Below, one piece after another: positions 11,001 through 21,177 of a stretch of DNA of 64,000 nt. The stretch spans positions 124,001 to 188,000 of the forward strand of contig CAVTHT010000015.1 in the NCBI GenBank assembly GCA_963734575.1, in the 5' to 3' direction. Source of the DNA: CAIWHR01 sp963734575 (GTDB lineage Bacteria; Pseudomonadota; Gammaproteobacteria; Burkholderiales; Casimicrobiaceae). The number at the start of each line of letters is the position of its first letter. Positions within the stretch are counted from its first letter, which is position 1. The notes beneath the pieces are model-generated. The model made no database searches. It saw only the letters and a program-made list of their open reading frames with translations, and had not been told where the DNA came from. The translations under genes and the position numbers were made by a program.

Positions 11001-13953
11001 AACGCGTCGCTGCGGGCCCCGGCGAGCGTCCTGGTGAAGAATCGGCGCGGGCCGTCCGGCCTCTGGGGCTACGCCATCTCCGGCGACCTGCCGATCGTAT
11101 TGCTGCAGATCGCCGATGCCGCCAACATCGAGCTGGTGCGCCAGCTCGTGCAGGCGCACGCCTACTGGCGGCTCAAGGGACTGGCCGTCGATCTCGTGAT
11201 CTGGAACGAGGATCACGATGTCTATCGGGCGCGGCTCCAGGAGCAGATCACCGGGCTGATCGCCGCCGGCGTGGAAGCGCATTTCGTCGATCGGCCCGGC
11301 GGCATCTTCGTGCGGCACGCGGAGCAGATCTCGCCGGAAGACCGCGTGCTGTTCCAGTCGGTGGCGCGCGCGATCATCGCCGACAATCGCGGGACGCTGG
11401 CGGAGCAGATCAACCGTCGCGCGCCCACCGAAGTGCGCATTCCGCGTCTGGTGACGACGCGTGCGCATCGGCCGCAGATTGCGTCACCGGTCGTCAACTC
11501 GGCGAACGGGCTGCTCCTGTTCAACGGGACGGGAGGATTTTCCGCCGGACGGGCGCGAATACGTGATCGCGCCGCAGTCGGGACAGACGACGCCGGCACC
11601 GTGGGTCAACGTGCTGGCCAACCCCGGTTTGGGCACCGTCGTCGCGGAAAACGGCCTTGGCTATACGTGGAGCGAGAACGCGCACCTTTTCCGCCTCACG
11701 CCGTGGCACAACGATCCGGTGAGCGACGCGTGCGGTGAAGCGGTATACGTTCGCGACGAGGAGACCGGGCATTTCTGGTCACCGACATCGTCTCCGCGCG
11801 GTGGCTCGGCGCCGTACGTCACGCGACATGGCTTCGGCTACAGCGTCTTCGAGCACGTCGAGGATGGCATTCGTACCGAGCTGACGGTGTTCGTGGCACT
11901 CGGGGTTGCGGTCAAGTTTTCGTTGCTCAGGATAACCAACGATTCCGGCCGCGCGCGACGCCTGTCGGTGACGGGCTACGTCGAGTGGGTGCTGGGCGAC
12001 CTGCGGGCCAAGTCGGCAATGCACGTCGCCACCGAGTTCGATGGTGCGGACGGCGCGCTGTATGCACGCAATCCCTACAACAGCGAGCTGTCGGACCGGG
12101 TCGCGTTCTTCGACACCGACGGCGCGACCCGAACCGTGACCGGCGATCGCACCGAATTCCTCGGCCGCAATCGCACGCTCCGCGATCCGGCCGCGATGCA
12201 CCGCACGCGGCTGTCCGGCAGGACCGGTGCGGCGCTCGACCCCTGCGCCGCGATACAGGTCACGTTCGATCTGGCGGACGGACAGCAGCGTGAGACGGTG
12301 TTCCGGCTCGGCGCAGCAGCGAACGCGGATGCGGCACGCCATCTGGCACGGCAGGTGCGCGGCAACGCGGTCGCGATCGACGCGCTCGAGGCCGTCGTTC
12401 GGCACTGGCAGCACACTTTGGGCACGGTGCAGGTGGCGACGCCCGACGTGGCGCTCAATGTGCTGACCAACGGCTGGCTGGTGTATCAGACCATCGCCTG
12501 TCGCCTGTGGGCGCGCAGCGGGTTCTACCAGTCGGGGGGAGCGTACGGCTTCAGGGATCAGTTGCAGGACGTCATGGCGCTGGTCCATGCGGAACCGCGC
12601 TTCGTGCGCAAGCAGATCGTGCTCTGCGCCGGCAGGCAGTTCGTCGAAGGTGACGTCCAGCACTGGTGGCATCCGCCTTCCGGACGTGGCGTGCGCACGC
12701 ATTGTTCGGACGATTATCTCTGGCTGCCGCTGGTGACATCACGTTACGTGCTGACCACCGGAGACGCGTCGATCCTCGACGAAGCCGCCCCCTACCTCGA
12801 AGGACGGCCCGTGAAGCCGGAGGACGATTCGTACTACGACCTGCCGGGCCGGGCCGAGGAGAGCGGAAGCGTCTATCGGCACTGCGTCCAGGCCATCCTG
12901 CATGGTCTCCGGTTCGGCAAGCATGGCTTGCCGCTGATCGGATCGGGCGACTGGAACGACGGCATGAACCTCGTCGGCAAGGACGGCAAGGGTGAAAGCG
13001 TGTGGCTGGGGTTCTTCCTGTGCTACGTCCTGGAGCAGTTCGCGCGCGTCGCGCGATTGCACGACGACCCGACCTTCGCCGAGCGGTGCGTCGACGAGGC
13101 CGCACGGTTGCGCCAGCGAATCGAGCAAACGGCGTGGGACGGCCAGTGGTACCGCCGCGCGTACTTCGACGACGGCGCGCCTCTGGGCTCCCACACCAAC
13201 GCCGAATGTCAGATCGACTCCATCGCGCAGAGCTGGTCGGTCCTGTCCGGTGTGCGCGATGGCCGGCGGTCGCGGACGGCCATGGATTCGATGTACCGGC
13301 GCCTGGTGCGCCGTGACGACGCATTGGTGCAGTTGCTCGATCCGCCGTTCGACACGTCCGACCTCGAGCCGGGCTACATCCGCGGGTACGTCCCGGGCGT
13401 GCGCGAGAACGGCGGGCAGTACACCCACGCCGCGATCTGGGCGGCGATGGCCTTCGCAGCGCTGGGCGACGGTGCGCGCGCCTGGGAATTGACGGCGATG
13501 ATCAATCCGATCAATCACGCGCTCACGCCCGACGGTGTGGCGACCTACAAGGTCGAGCCCTACGTCGTGGCCGCCGACGTGTATGCCGTCGCGCCACATA
13601 CCGGCCGCGGTGGCTGGACCTGGTACACCGGCTCGGCGGGATGGATGTACCGCCTCGTGGTGGAATCGCTCCTGGGGCTCCGCCTCGAAGCGGAGTCCCT
13701 TCGCTTCGAGCCTTGCTTTCCTCCCGCATGGAATGCGTTCACCGTGCGTTACCGCTATCGTGAGACGTTCTATGACATCGACGTACGACGGACGGACATG
13801 CCGAGCAGCGAACTGCCGGGTGCTGCGACCGTAACGCTGGATGGAGCGGCGCAGGAGGGCAACCGCATTCGTCTCGCGGACGACGGGCTGGAGCACCACG
13901 TGGAGGTGCTGATTGCAGCGCCCCTTCATGTCGCGCAAACGAGCCCCGCCTGA
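5093..13953 (+). CDS. ndvB: Cyclic beta-1,2-glucan synthase, frame broken twice
   Basis: This is a giant inner-membrane enzyme that makes periplasmic cyclic beta-1,2-glucans from UDP-glucose. Restored length is about 2,950 residues, normal for NdvB/ChvB. The first third holds the membrane helices and the GT84 glucosyltransferase domain (DTDTQLPRDAA near nt 7081; QYTRTVSDVYQDAFDEGSF near 7300). The middle is a glucoamylase-like domain (YMAHHQGMS near 9838). The last third is a GH94 phosphorylase-type domain that sets ring size (GAYGFRDQLQDVMAL near 12540; GSGDWNDGMN near 12943). Two one-base additions break the frame: an extra C near 8050 (GGCGACC|TAT) and an extra T in the TTTT run at 11538-11541. 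Removing them gives a continuous protein, so sequencing error is likelier than decay. GTG 5093, TTG 5099 and GTG 5102 are all possible starts. Confidence 0.92.
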
Positions 13954-14039
13954 AGCGCTGATCTTCGACGTCGCCGCCTGCACCACCGCGTGGCGCGTTG
14001 CATCGTACGAGGGGCACGACAGTCGCACTTCCAGACGAC

Positions 14040-14720
14040 ATGACAAGGCACACCAGCACCAATCCTGCGTGGGTCATTCGCATCGGCGCGATGCAGCGTC
14101 TGGCGGTGGCGCTCGCGGTGGCGGTGGCGGCTTTTCTGGTGCAACCGGCCGCCACCTCGTTGCATACCCGGCTCATCGCGAGCTGGGATCTCGGCATGCT
14201 GGTGTATCTGGGTCTGGCATGGTGGCTGATCGCGCGCACCGATGCCCGGACGACGCGCGACCATGCCCTCGGCCAGGACCAGAGCAACTACATCATCTTC
14301 CTGTTCGTGATCGTAGCCTCCTGCGCGAGCGTCGTCGCGATCGGCTTCGTGGTGAGCACCATCAGGGAGCTCGCCTTCTGGGCCCGGGCATGGCATCTCG
14401 CGCTCACCATCGATGCGCTCGTGTCATCGTGGCTGCTGATCCAGACGGTGTTCGCTTTCCACTATGCCCGCCGCTACTACGGTGTTCTCGATGGCCAGCG
14501 CAACGGTTCCCCGGAGCTGCTTTTTCCAGGGAATCACGAGCCCGATTATCTTGATTTCGCGTATTTCGCCTTCGTCGTCGGCATGACCTCGCAGGTGTCC
14601 GATGTGGCGGTGACGTCGCGCCAGATGCGGCGACTGACGCTGGTCCACGGCGTACTGGCCTTCGTCTTCAACATCGCGGTGCTGGCACTCAGCATCAACA
14701 TCATCGCCAGCGTGATCTGA
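14040..14720 (+). CDS. DUF1345 integral membrane protein
   Basis: This 226-residue inner-membrane protein has about five hydrophobic helices. Its C-terminal part matches the DUF1345 family (COG4291): LLFPGNHEPDYLDFAYFAF, then VGMTSQVSDVAVTS and a basic RQMRRLTLVHG loop before the last helix. The function of the family is unknown. The ATG at 14040 follows the ndvB stop by 86 bases on the same strand, so read-through transcription is possible. There is a GTG in frame 42 bases upstream that would add a non-conserved leader. Confidence 0.85.
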   Translation: MTRHTSTNPAWVIRIGAMQRLAVALAVAVAAFLVQPAATSLHTRLIASWDLGMLVYLGLAWWLIARTDARTTRDHALGQDQSNYIIFLFVIVASCASVVAIGFVVSTIRELAFWARAWHLALTIDALVSSWLLIQTVFAFHYARRYYGVLDGQRNGSPELLFPGNHEPDYLDFAYFAFVVGMTSQVSDVAVTSRQMRRLTLVHGVLAFVFNIAVLALSINIIASVI

Positions 14721-14878
14721 GCATGCATTCGCCGACCGCTGCGCGCCGAGGCGTCACCGGGGTTAGACGTCGGCACCGCGGCGCCGCGGCTGCCGCAGCG
14801 AGCCAAAGGGCGCTGCGCCACCGGCGAGACCGCGGGCGTGGCCGCCAGCCCGCTACCGGACGCCTGAGACGCTGCCCG

Positions 14879-16213
14879 ATGGAATTCGCTTACTGGTTCA
14901 TCGGGATCGGGGCCCTGCTGATCGCGATGAACGTCGGCACGAGCCTCATTGCGCGGCTCCCGCTCAGTCCCGCCATCCTGTACTTCGCGTTCGGGGTCGC
15001 GCTGGGTCCGTGGGGCGCCGGCTGGTTGACGATACGACTCGCCGATCATGCCGAGCTCATCGAGCGCGTATGCGAGGCCGCCGTGCTCGTCTCGCTCTTC
15101 GCCACGGGCTCGAATCTCGGCGGAACGTTGCGCGGTCGCCATTGGAGCGTGCCGATCCGCCTCGCGTCGCTGGCGATGCTCGTGACGATCGGCCTGTTGT
15201 CCGCCTTCGCCTATGGCGTCCTGCACCTCTCGCTGGGTGCGTCGGTGTTGCTCGCCGCCATTCTCGCCCCGACCGATCCCGTTCTCGCAAGCGAGGTGCA
15301 GGTTGCGGACCCGGCGGATCGCGATCGCCTGCGCTTCGGGCTGACGGGCGAGGCGGGGCTCAATGACGGCGCGGCGTTTCCATTCGTGATGCTGGGCCTC
15401 GGACTCCTTTCGCTGCACGACATGGGCACGGGCGGCTGGCGGTGGTGGGCCGTGGATGTGGTCTGGTCGGTTGCAGCCGGTCTCGCCGTAGGCGCGTTCT
15501 TCGGAATCCTGCTGGGACGCGTCCTGATACGCCTCGCGCGCGAGTCCGCGGGAGAGCAGGGGACCGATGCCTTTCTCGGCCTCGGCCTCATGGGCGTCGC
15601 CTACGGCGTCGCGGTCGCGCTGCACGCGTACGGCTTCCTTGCAGTTTTTGCCGCGGCGGTCGCGCTGCAATGGACGGTGTCCGGCGCGGCCGTCCGGTCC
15701 GAGCGTGCGGCTGCGCCTGCGGCGCTGCTTGCGGATCCGCCTGGGACGACATCGGAACCCGTGCCTCCGGCTGCAACGGTCGGCGAAACGCTGGTGACGC
15801 CGATCCAGCGGTTCAATGCCCACCTCGACAGCCTGTTCGAGTTCGGCGTCGTGCTGATGGTCGGTGCGTTCTACGCGGTCGCGCACGTGCCGGTGGCAGC
15901 GGTGGCCGTCATCCTCGTCCTGTTCTTCGTGATCCGGCCGGTGTCGGTGATGGCGGCGCTGTACGGCACGCGGCTGGACCGCGAACAGCGCGTGCTGGCA
16001 TCGTGGTTCGGCATTCGCGGCGTGGGATCGATCTATTACGTCGTGTATGCGACGAACCATGGGCTTCCCGCCGCCACCGCACAGGAACTGCTCGGGATCA
16101 CCACGGGCGTGGTCGTCGCCTCGGTGTTCCTGCACGGGATCTCGGTCACGCCGCTGATGACGCTCTATCGCCACAGCAGGCGCGGGCATCGCACATCGCG
16201 ATCTCCGCAATGA
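14879..16213 (+). CDS. CPA1-type sodium (cation)/proton antiporter
   Basis: This 444-residue polytopic transporter belongs to the Na+/H+ exchanger family (CPA1, NhaP-like). Visible family features are the early ILYFAFGVALGPWG segment, the ion-binding region LLAAILAPTDPVLASEVQV and the GEAGLNDGAAFPFVML segment with its Asn-Asp pair, which corresponds to the ND motif of electroneutral exchangers. A C-terminal FGIRGVGSIYYVVYA helix carries the conserved arginine. It should exchange Na+ or K+ for protons across the inner membrane, consistent with a pH and osmotic role beside ndvB. The ATG at 14879 is preferred; frame is open further upstream but that part lacks hydrophobic sequence. Confidence 0.88.
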   Translation: MEFAYWFIGIGALLIAMNVGTSLIARLPLSPAILYFAFGVALGPWGAGWLTIRLADHAELIERVCEAAVLVSLFATGSNLGGTLRGRHWSVPIRLASLAMLVTIGLLSAFAYGVLHLSLGASVLLAAILAPTDPVLASEVQVADPADRDRLRFGLTGEAGLNDGAAFPFVMLGLGLLSLHDMGTGGWRWWAVDVVWSVAAGLAVGAFFGILLGRVLIRLARESAGEQGTDAFLGLGLMGVAYGVAVALHAYGFLAVFAAAVALQWTVSGAAVRSERAAAPAALLADPPGTTSEPVPPAATVGETLVTPIQRFNAHLDSLFEFGVVLMVGAFYAVAHVPVAAVAVILVLFFVIRPVSVMAALYGTRLDREQRVLASWFGIRGVGSIYYVVYATNHGLPAATAQELLGITTGVVVASVFLHGISVTPLMTLYRHSRRGHRTSRSPQ

Positions 16214-16289
16214 GCACGGGCGCTGGACCGGCTTCGCGCGATCCGTGCGCCACGCCGGTGCCCGGCAGTGCGCGGCCGCAGGGTGGGTG

Positions 16290-16589
16290 CTAAGTCAATT
16301 CCCTGATTGCGCTCTGGATGGCGGCGTCGATGCGCTGGCGATCCGCATCCGTATCGCCCATCACGGTATCCCAGTGCACGCGTACGTAGGCCGACCTGTG
16401 CTTGCTCTTCAGCACCAGCGTCTGGGTACCTCGTTCCTGGCCGAAGGCGTAGTCGGTCGCGTAGCCCAGCAGGTCGTGCACGCCGGCCTGCCATATCCCG
16501 GTCTGCACGGCATCGACGATCGCAGCCATGCGCCGGTGGAATTCCCGGGGCACTTCGACATCGACGGCAGGGGTGGCTCGCTCGGTCAT
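16290..16589 (-). CDS. Hypothetical cytoplasmic protein
   Basis: This 99-residue protein has no signal peptide or membrane helix. It looks alpha/beta: a first amphipathic helix (PREFHRRMAAIVDAVQTG), a central strand pair (TLVLKSKHRSAYVRVHW) and an acidic C-terminal helix. I do not recognise the family. The ATG at 16589 is used; a TTG lies two codons upstream. It is transcribed towards the antiporter gene and is separated from the LacI-type regulator by about 150 bases in which I see no further gene. Confidence 0.65.
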   Translation of the reverse strand: MTERATPAVDVEVPREFHRRMAAIVDAVQTGIWQAGVHDLLGYATDYAFGQERGTQTLVLKSKHRSAYVRVHWDTVMGDTDADRQRIDAAIQSAIRELT

Positions 16590-16743
16590 CGTCAAGGGGG
16601 AGGCAGCGTCTCATTATGCGCGCAACTGCATGCCGGCAGTCGCTTCGCGCACTGGCGTCGCGCAGGCTGCCCGCCCACTCCTCCATGCGTGACGCGCGGT
16701 CGGAAATGCCACGGACCCGGTGGTTTCGCCGTGTGGCCGTGGC

Positions 16744-17844
16744 TCAGGCTTCGACGCGATTGCGCCGCGCGCTGCGCGTGCGTAGCGCAGGGCCCGTGCT
16801 GCCGCGCACGATCAGGTCGGCGGCCACTTCCTCGATGCGCGCTACACGCTCACCCGCGAGGCGCGCGAGCAGGCGCTCCGCGGCACGGCGGCCGATATCC
16901 GCTGTCGGGACGTGCACCGTGGTGAGCGGTGGCGAGAGCTCGGCGGCAAGCTCGATGTCGTCGAAACCGGCCACCGAGATCTCCCCGGGCACGGCGAGGC
17001 CGCGCGCGGCGCATTCGAGCAGCACCCCGAAGGCGAGCAGATCGTTGCCGCAGGCGATGGCCGTGGGCCGGGATCGGCGCGCGAGCAGTTGCCGCAAGGC
17101 GAGGCGTCCACTGGCGACGGAGAACGCGGTCTCGACGTAGCTGCGCGCTGGTAATGCGAGGCCGTGCGCCGCGAGCGCCTCCCGCACGCCGGCCACGCGA
17201 TCGCGCGCGCGATCGTTGTGCGTGGTATGGCCCGAGACGACCGCAAATTCCCTGTGCCCGAGCTCGATGAGGTGTTGCGTGACGCGGATCGAGGCGAGGC
17301 GGTTGGAAAATCCGACGCAATAGTGGTGCCGGTCGGGATCGATCGCCCACGTCAGCTCGAAGGGCACACCCGAGCGCGCCAGGAACTGGTAGAGCTCGGG
17401 TGAATGGTCGGTACCGACCAGCGCGACGCCGTCCACCCCGCGCTCCACCAGCGCGCGGGTCACCGCGAACTCCGTGCCGACGTCGTATTCGTGACTCGCC
17501 AGGAGCAGCGTGTAACCGGCCTCGCCGAGCGCGCGCTGCAGCGCCTGGATGGAATGCGCGAAGATCGGATTGTCGAGCGTCGGCACGACGGCGCCGATGG
17601 TGCGCGAGCGTTTCGACGCGAGGGCGCGCGCCGCGCCGTGAGGCACGTAGCCGAGGAACCGTACGGCCTCGTCGATCTTCTCGCGCGTCTGCGGATGCAC
17701 GAGACGCGGATCGGCGAGTGCGCGCGACGCCGTCGACAGCGATACGCCGGCGCTACGCGCGACGTCGGCAAGCCGCGCCGGGGCGGTGCGCTTCGCGGCG
17801 CCTCCTCGGGGCCGCCCCTTGGTGTCGACGGGCCTGGCTGTCAT
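16744..17844 (-). CDS. LacI-family transcriptional repressor
   Basis: This 366-residue LacI/GalR-type repressor has an N-terminal HTH (residues about 22-45, RLADVARSAGVSLSTASRAL), the hinge helix (HGAARALASKRSRTIG) and a periplasmic-binding-protein-like ligand domain (VPTLDNPIFAHSIQ; LVGTDHSPEL; ISVAGFDDIELA). It is divergent from the dehydrogenase/ABC operon that starts at 18033. The intergenic region carries two sites of the LacI type, so it most likely represses that operon and possibly itself until an intermediate of the substrate pathway binds. The ATG at 17844 gives a normal-length leader before the HTH; frame is open upstream but that would run into the operator region. Confidence 0.93.
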   Translation of the reverse strand: MTARPVDTKGRPRGGAAKRTAPARLADVARSAGVSLSTASRALADPRLVHPQTREKIDEAVRFLGYVPHGAARALASKRSRTIGAVVPTLDNPIFAHSIQALQRALGEAGYTLLLASHEYDVGTEFAVTRALVERGVDGVALVGTDHSPELYQFLARSGVPFELTWAIDPDRHHYCVGFSNRLASIRVTQHLIELGHREFAVVSGHTTHNDRARDRVAGVREALAAHGLALPARSYVETAFSVASGRLALRQLLARRSRPTAIACGNDLLAFGVLLECAARGLAVPGEISVAGFDDIELAAELSPPLTTVHVPTADIGRRAAERLLARLAGERVARIEEVAADLIVRGSTGPALRTRSARRNRVEA

Positions 17845-17899
17845 GTGGCGGGGCTTGCATGCTATCCGCGGCTCCGGTCCGACAGGCAGGATAGCACGG

Positions 17900-17913
17900 T
17901 GAAAACGCTTGCA
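17900..17913. promoter_or_regulatory. LacI-type operator O2
   Basis: The 14-mer TGAAAACGCTTGCA fits the LacI/CcpA-type pattern TGNAANCGNWNNCA with the central CG pair. It lies 56 bases before the LacI-type gene start and its centre is 83 bases from the stronger site at 17983-17996. That distance is close to eight helical turns, so a looped repression complex is possible. Confidence 0.7.
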
Positions 17914-17949
17914 GCGCTGCTGCGATCGGGACGCGTGTTGCAGTGCACA

Positions 17950-17978
17950 TTGACCTCTCGCTGGAGGGTGGATACGCT
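17950..17978 (+). promoter_or_regulatory. Predicted sigma70 promoter of the dehydrogenase/ABC operon
   Basis: TTGACC (17950-17955) matches the -35 consensus at five of six positions and is followed after exactly 17 bases by TACGCT (17973-17978), a weak -10. Transcription would start near 17985, inside the palindromic operator, which is the classical geometry for steric repression. It lies 55 bases before the first gene of the operon. Confidence 0.5.
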
Positions 17979-17979
17979 G

Positions 17980-17999
17980 CGATGAAAGCGCTTTCATCG
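17980..17999. promoter_or_regulatory. LacI-type operator O1, perfect 20-bp palindrome
   Basis: CGATGAAAGCGCTTTCATCG is a perfect 20-base palindrome with the central CG typical of LacI-family operators. It contains the 14-mer TGAAAGCGCTTTCA, the same pattern as O2. It sits just downstream of the predicted -10 and 34 bases before the ATG of the HpsN-like gene, so bound repressor would block transcription start. Confidence 0.85.
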
Positions 18000-18032
18000 G
18001 CGCACGGGGAAAGTCGCATCTCGGAGATGCCC

Positions 18033-19347
18033 ATGGCCAACGAGTACCTCAAGCGGGCCGCCAAGACCCCGGAAACGGAAGCCGGCAATGCACGCAAGGT
18101 GGCGGGCGACATGCTCGCCGACATCGAGCTGCGCGGTGAAGCGGCGGTGCGCGAGTACGCGGCGAAGCTCGATCGATGGACGGGCGATGTCGTCGTTTCG
18201 GCCGACGAGATCGAGCGACGCACCCGCGACATCCCGGCGCCCGTCAAGCGCGACATCGAGTTCGCCACCGAGCAGGTGCGGCGTTTTGCGAATGCGCAGC
18301 GGGAGTCGATCCGCGAGTTTTCCGTCGAGCTCCAGCCCGGCCTGATCGCCGGGCAGCGCCTCGTGCCGGTCAACGTCGCGGGCTGCTACGTGCCGACCGG
18401 GCGCTATGCGCACATCGCATCCGCGTACATGAGGATCGCCACGGCCAAGGCCGCCGGCGTGCCGACCGTCGTTGCGTGCTCGACGCCGTACATGGGCGAG
18501 GGCATTCATCCGCAGGTGCTCTATGCGATGAAGGTGGCGGGTGCCGACGTCATGATGACTCTCGGCGGGGTGCAGGCGATTGCGGCCATGGCCTACGGCC
18601 TCTTCACCGGGAAGCCCGCCGACATCGTCGTCGGGCCGGGCAACAAGTTCGTTGCCGAAGCCAAGCGCATGCTGTTCGGGAAGGTCGGCATCGACGTGTT
18701 CGCCGGACCTTCCGAAGTGGCGGTGATTGCGGACGAAAGCGCCGATCCCGCGATGGTCGCCTCCGATCTCGTGGGTCAGGCCGAGCACGGTCACGAGTCG
18801 CCGGCATGGCTCATCGCGACGTCGCGCGCCATCGCGGAAGACGTGATGCGCCGCGTGCCGGAGCTGGTCGACGCCCTTCCGCCGATCGCGCGCGATGCGG
18901 CTGGCGCCGCGTGGCGCGATTACGGGGAGGTCGTCGTCTGCAGCTCGCGCGAGGAGGCCGCCGCGATGTCCGACCGCTACGCGGCCGAGCATCTCGAAGT
19001 GCATGCGCGCGATCTCGACTGGTGGCTCGCGCGCCTGACTTGCTACGGCTCGCTCTTCCTCGGGGAGGAGACGACCGTCGCGTTCGGCGACAAGGCGTCG
19101 GGTCCCAACCACATCCTGCCGACCAAAGGTGCCGCGCGCTATTCCGGCGGACTGTCGGTGCACAAGTTCATGAAGACGCTGACCTGGCAGCGCATGAATC
19201 GCGAGGCGGCCGCGCACGATCGCCCAGGTGAGCGCGCGGATCTCCCGGCTGGAAGGCATGGAAGCGCACGCGCGCACGGCCGACGATCGGCTCGACAAGT
19301 ACTTCCCCGACGAGCGCTTCGACAAGGGCGCTCCGGTGACCGCATGA
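18033..19347 (+). CDS. hpsN: HpsN-like sulfopropanediol 3-dehydrogenase (HisD family), 3' frameshift
   Basis: This HisD-superfamily enzyme of about 437 residues most resembles sulfopropanediol (DHPS) 3-dehydrogenases, which oxidise (R)-2,3-dihydroxypropane-1-sulfonate to sulfolactate with two NAD+. Family motifs are clear: NVAGCYVPTGRYAHIASAYM, TLGGVQAIAAMAYG, IDVFAGPSEVAVIAD, the zinc-region QAEHGHESPAWL and FGDKASGPNHILPT. The first ATG (18027) directly abuts the GGAG, so the ATG at 18033 is preferred (spacing six). Near 19209 one extra base (GCGGCCGCGC) shifts the frame; in the corrected frame the protein ends LDKYFPDERFDKGAPVTA at 19347. True histidinol dehydrogenase is less likely because no his genes are nearby and the neighbours are a LacI-type regulator, two further dehydrogenases and a sulfonate-type importer. 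Confidence 0.8.
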
Positions 19348-19411
19348 CATCGTCGCCGCGCCTGCACCGCTCCCGCACGCGCCTGCCGGCGGTGTGCTGC
19401 ATGGCTCGCCG

Positions 19412-20180
19412 ATGAGCGTGCTGGACACGTTCCGCCTGTCGGGCCGCGTGGCGCTCGTCACCGGTGCGAGCTCCGGGATCGGCCGCACCATCGCGCTCGC
19501 GCTGGCGGAAGCAGGGGCGCGCGTCGTGCTCGTCGCACGCCGGGCCGCCGAGCTGCAGGCAACGTGCGCCGAGATCGCGGCTGCGGGGAGCGCAGCGGTG
19601 GCGCTGCCATGCGATCTCGCCGACCGCGACGCGCTCGACGCCTGTGCCGATGCGGCGTCCGACGCCTTCGGGCCGCCGGACATCCTCGTCAACGCGGCCG
19701 GGATCAACCTCCGGCAACCGATGCAGGACGTCACGCGCGAACGAATGGGACCGCACGCTCGCCATCAACCTCGATGCGCCGTTCTTCCTCGCGCAACGAC
19801 TGGCGCCTGCGATGGTCGCGCGCGGCTGGGGACGCATCATCAACATCGCCTCGCTGCAGTCGGTGCGGGCCTTCGCCGACAGCGGTCCCTACGGTGCGTC
19901 GAAAGGCGGCATCGTGCAGCTGACACGGGCGCAGGCGCAGGCGTGGTCCGGCCACGGCGTCAATGCGAACGCGATCGCGCCGGGCTTCTTTCCGACCGCA
20001 CTGACGGCCGCCGTTGCCGCGGATCCGGCAAGGTGGCGCGCGAATGCCGAACGCACCTTCATCGGCCGCAACGGCGAGCTGCGCGACCTTGCCGGCACCG
20101 CGGTGTACCTGGCGAGCCGCGCGTCCGATTACGTGACCGGGCAGACGATCTTCGTCGACGGAGGATATTCGGCAGGATGA
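19412..20180 (+). CDS. SDR-family oxidoreductase, one frameshift
   Basis: This is a classical short-chain dehydrogenase of about 255 residues. It has the Rossmann motif GASSGIG near residue 20, the NAAG motif, a Ser in IINIASLQSV and the catalytic YGASKGG, and it ends in the typical TGQTIFVDGGYSAG. An extra base near 19740 (CGCGAACGAATGG) breaks the frame; without it the sequence reads DVTRDEWDRTLAINLD. In the known DHPS pathway, HpsO and HpsP interconvert DHPS enantiomers, and this gene is a candidate for one such role. The stop overlaps the next start (ATGA), indicating translational coupling. Confidence 0.85.
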
Positions 20181-21170
20181 AAGCGCTCGTCTACACCGCT
20201 CCCAACGAGGTCACCTACCGTGACGAACCGCCGCCGGTGATCGGCGCGGACGAGGTGCTGATCGGCGTCGATGCCGTCGGCATCTGCGGCTCGGACATGC
20301 ACGCCTACCACGGCCACGATCCGCGTCGCGTGCCGCCGCTCATCCTCGGGCACGAGCTTGCGGGGCGCATCCTCGAAGGACCGGGAAAGGGCCGTCGCGT
20401 CACCGTCAACCCACTCATCACGTGCGGCACGTGCGAGTACTGCAGGCAGGGCCGCGACAATCTCTGCGCCAACCGCACGATGATCGGGATGACGCGGGCC
20501 GGAGGGTTCGCCGAGTTCATGACCACGGCCTCGCGCAGCGTCATCGACATCCCGCAGGACATGAGCACGCGTGCGGCAGCGCTCACCGAGCCGGCCGCGA
20601 CGGCGTTGCACGCGATCCACATCGCGGCGCGCGCCCTGGTGCGCCCGCTGCCCGAGTGCCGGGTGCTCGTGCTGGGTGGCGGGGCGATCGGCATGCTCGC
20701 GGCGCTCCTGCTGCGCAATTACGGCGTCCGCCACGTGACCGTGGCCGAGACGAATGCGCTGCGGCGGGAATCCGTGGCACGCGCGGCGCAGGTCGACGTG
20801 TACGATCCCGTCGCGGAAGCGCCAGCCCGCCGCGAACAGCGTCGATCTGGTGATCGATGCCGTCGGCGCCAAGGCAACGCGCACGACCGCGCTCGCCGCC
20901 GTGAAGCCCGGCGGGGTGGTCATGCACATCGGGCTGATGGACTGGGCGAGCGAGATCGACATGCGCAAGCTCACGCTCGCGGAGATCACGCTCATCGGCA
21001 CGTACACGTACGCGACGTCGGACCTGCGCGCGGCGGCCCTGGCCCTGCACGAAGGCGCCTTCGGCGACCTGGCGTGGGTCGAGGAGCGGCCGCTCGCCGA
21101 GGGGGCCGCCGCATTCCGCGACCTGCACGAAGGCCGCAGCGCCGCGGCGAAGATCGTGCTGCGGCCATGA
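20177..21170 (+). CDS. Zinc-dependent alcohol dehydrogenase, one frameshift
   Basis: This medium-chain dehydrogenase of about 330 residues keeps the catalytic zinc residues (GICGSDMH, GHELAG) and the four-cysteine structural zinc loop (CGTCEYCRQGRDNLC). The nucleotide-binding VLGGGAIGML motif follows. One extra C near 20821 shifts the frame; the corrected sequence continues PAANSVDLVIDAVGAKATR and ends AAKIVLRP. It resembles threonine/sorbitol-type dehydrogenases. It overlaps the SDR gene by four bases and probably acts on the same diol substrate or its enantiomer. The following ABC ATPase starts seven bases after its stop. Confidence 0.85.
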
Positions 21171-21177
21171 TGCGCAT

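Noticed and set aside
8166..11468. 1,100-codon open frame on the minus strand opposite ndvB
   Set aside because: It is a mirror frame created by very high GC at third positions; it encodes no recognisable motif and is His/Arg/Glu-rich in a random way, whereas the plus strand carries clear NdvB motifs throughout.
8040..11545. Programmed frameshifting or recoding in ndvB
   Set aside because: No slippery heptamer with a downstream structure was apparent, the extra bases lie in ordinary short base runs, and the same one-base additions occur in many unrelated genes.
14546..16210. 554-codon minus-strand open frame opposite the antiporter
   Set aside because: Charged, low-complexity shadow with no hydrophobic or family pattern; the plus strand is a clear membrane transporter.
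18033..19347. Histidine biosynthesis hisD
   Set aside because: HisD fold is clear, but there are no his neighbours and the gene is in a LacI-controlled operon with other dehydrogenases and a sulfonate-type importer, which is the HpsN setting.
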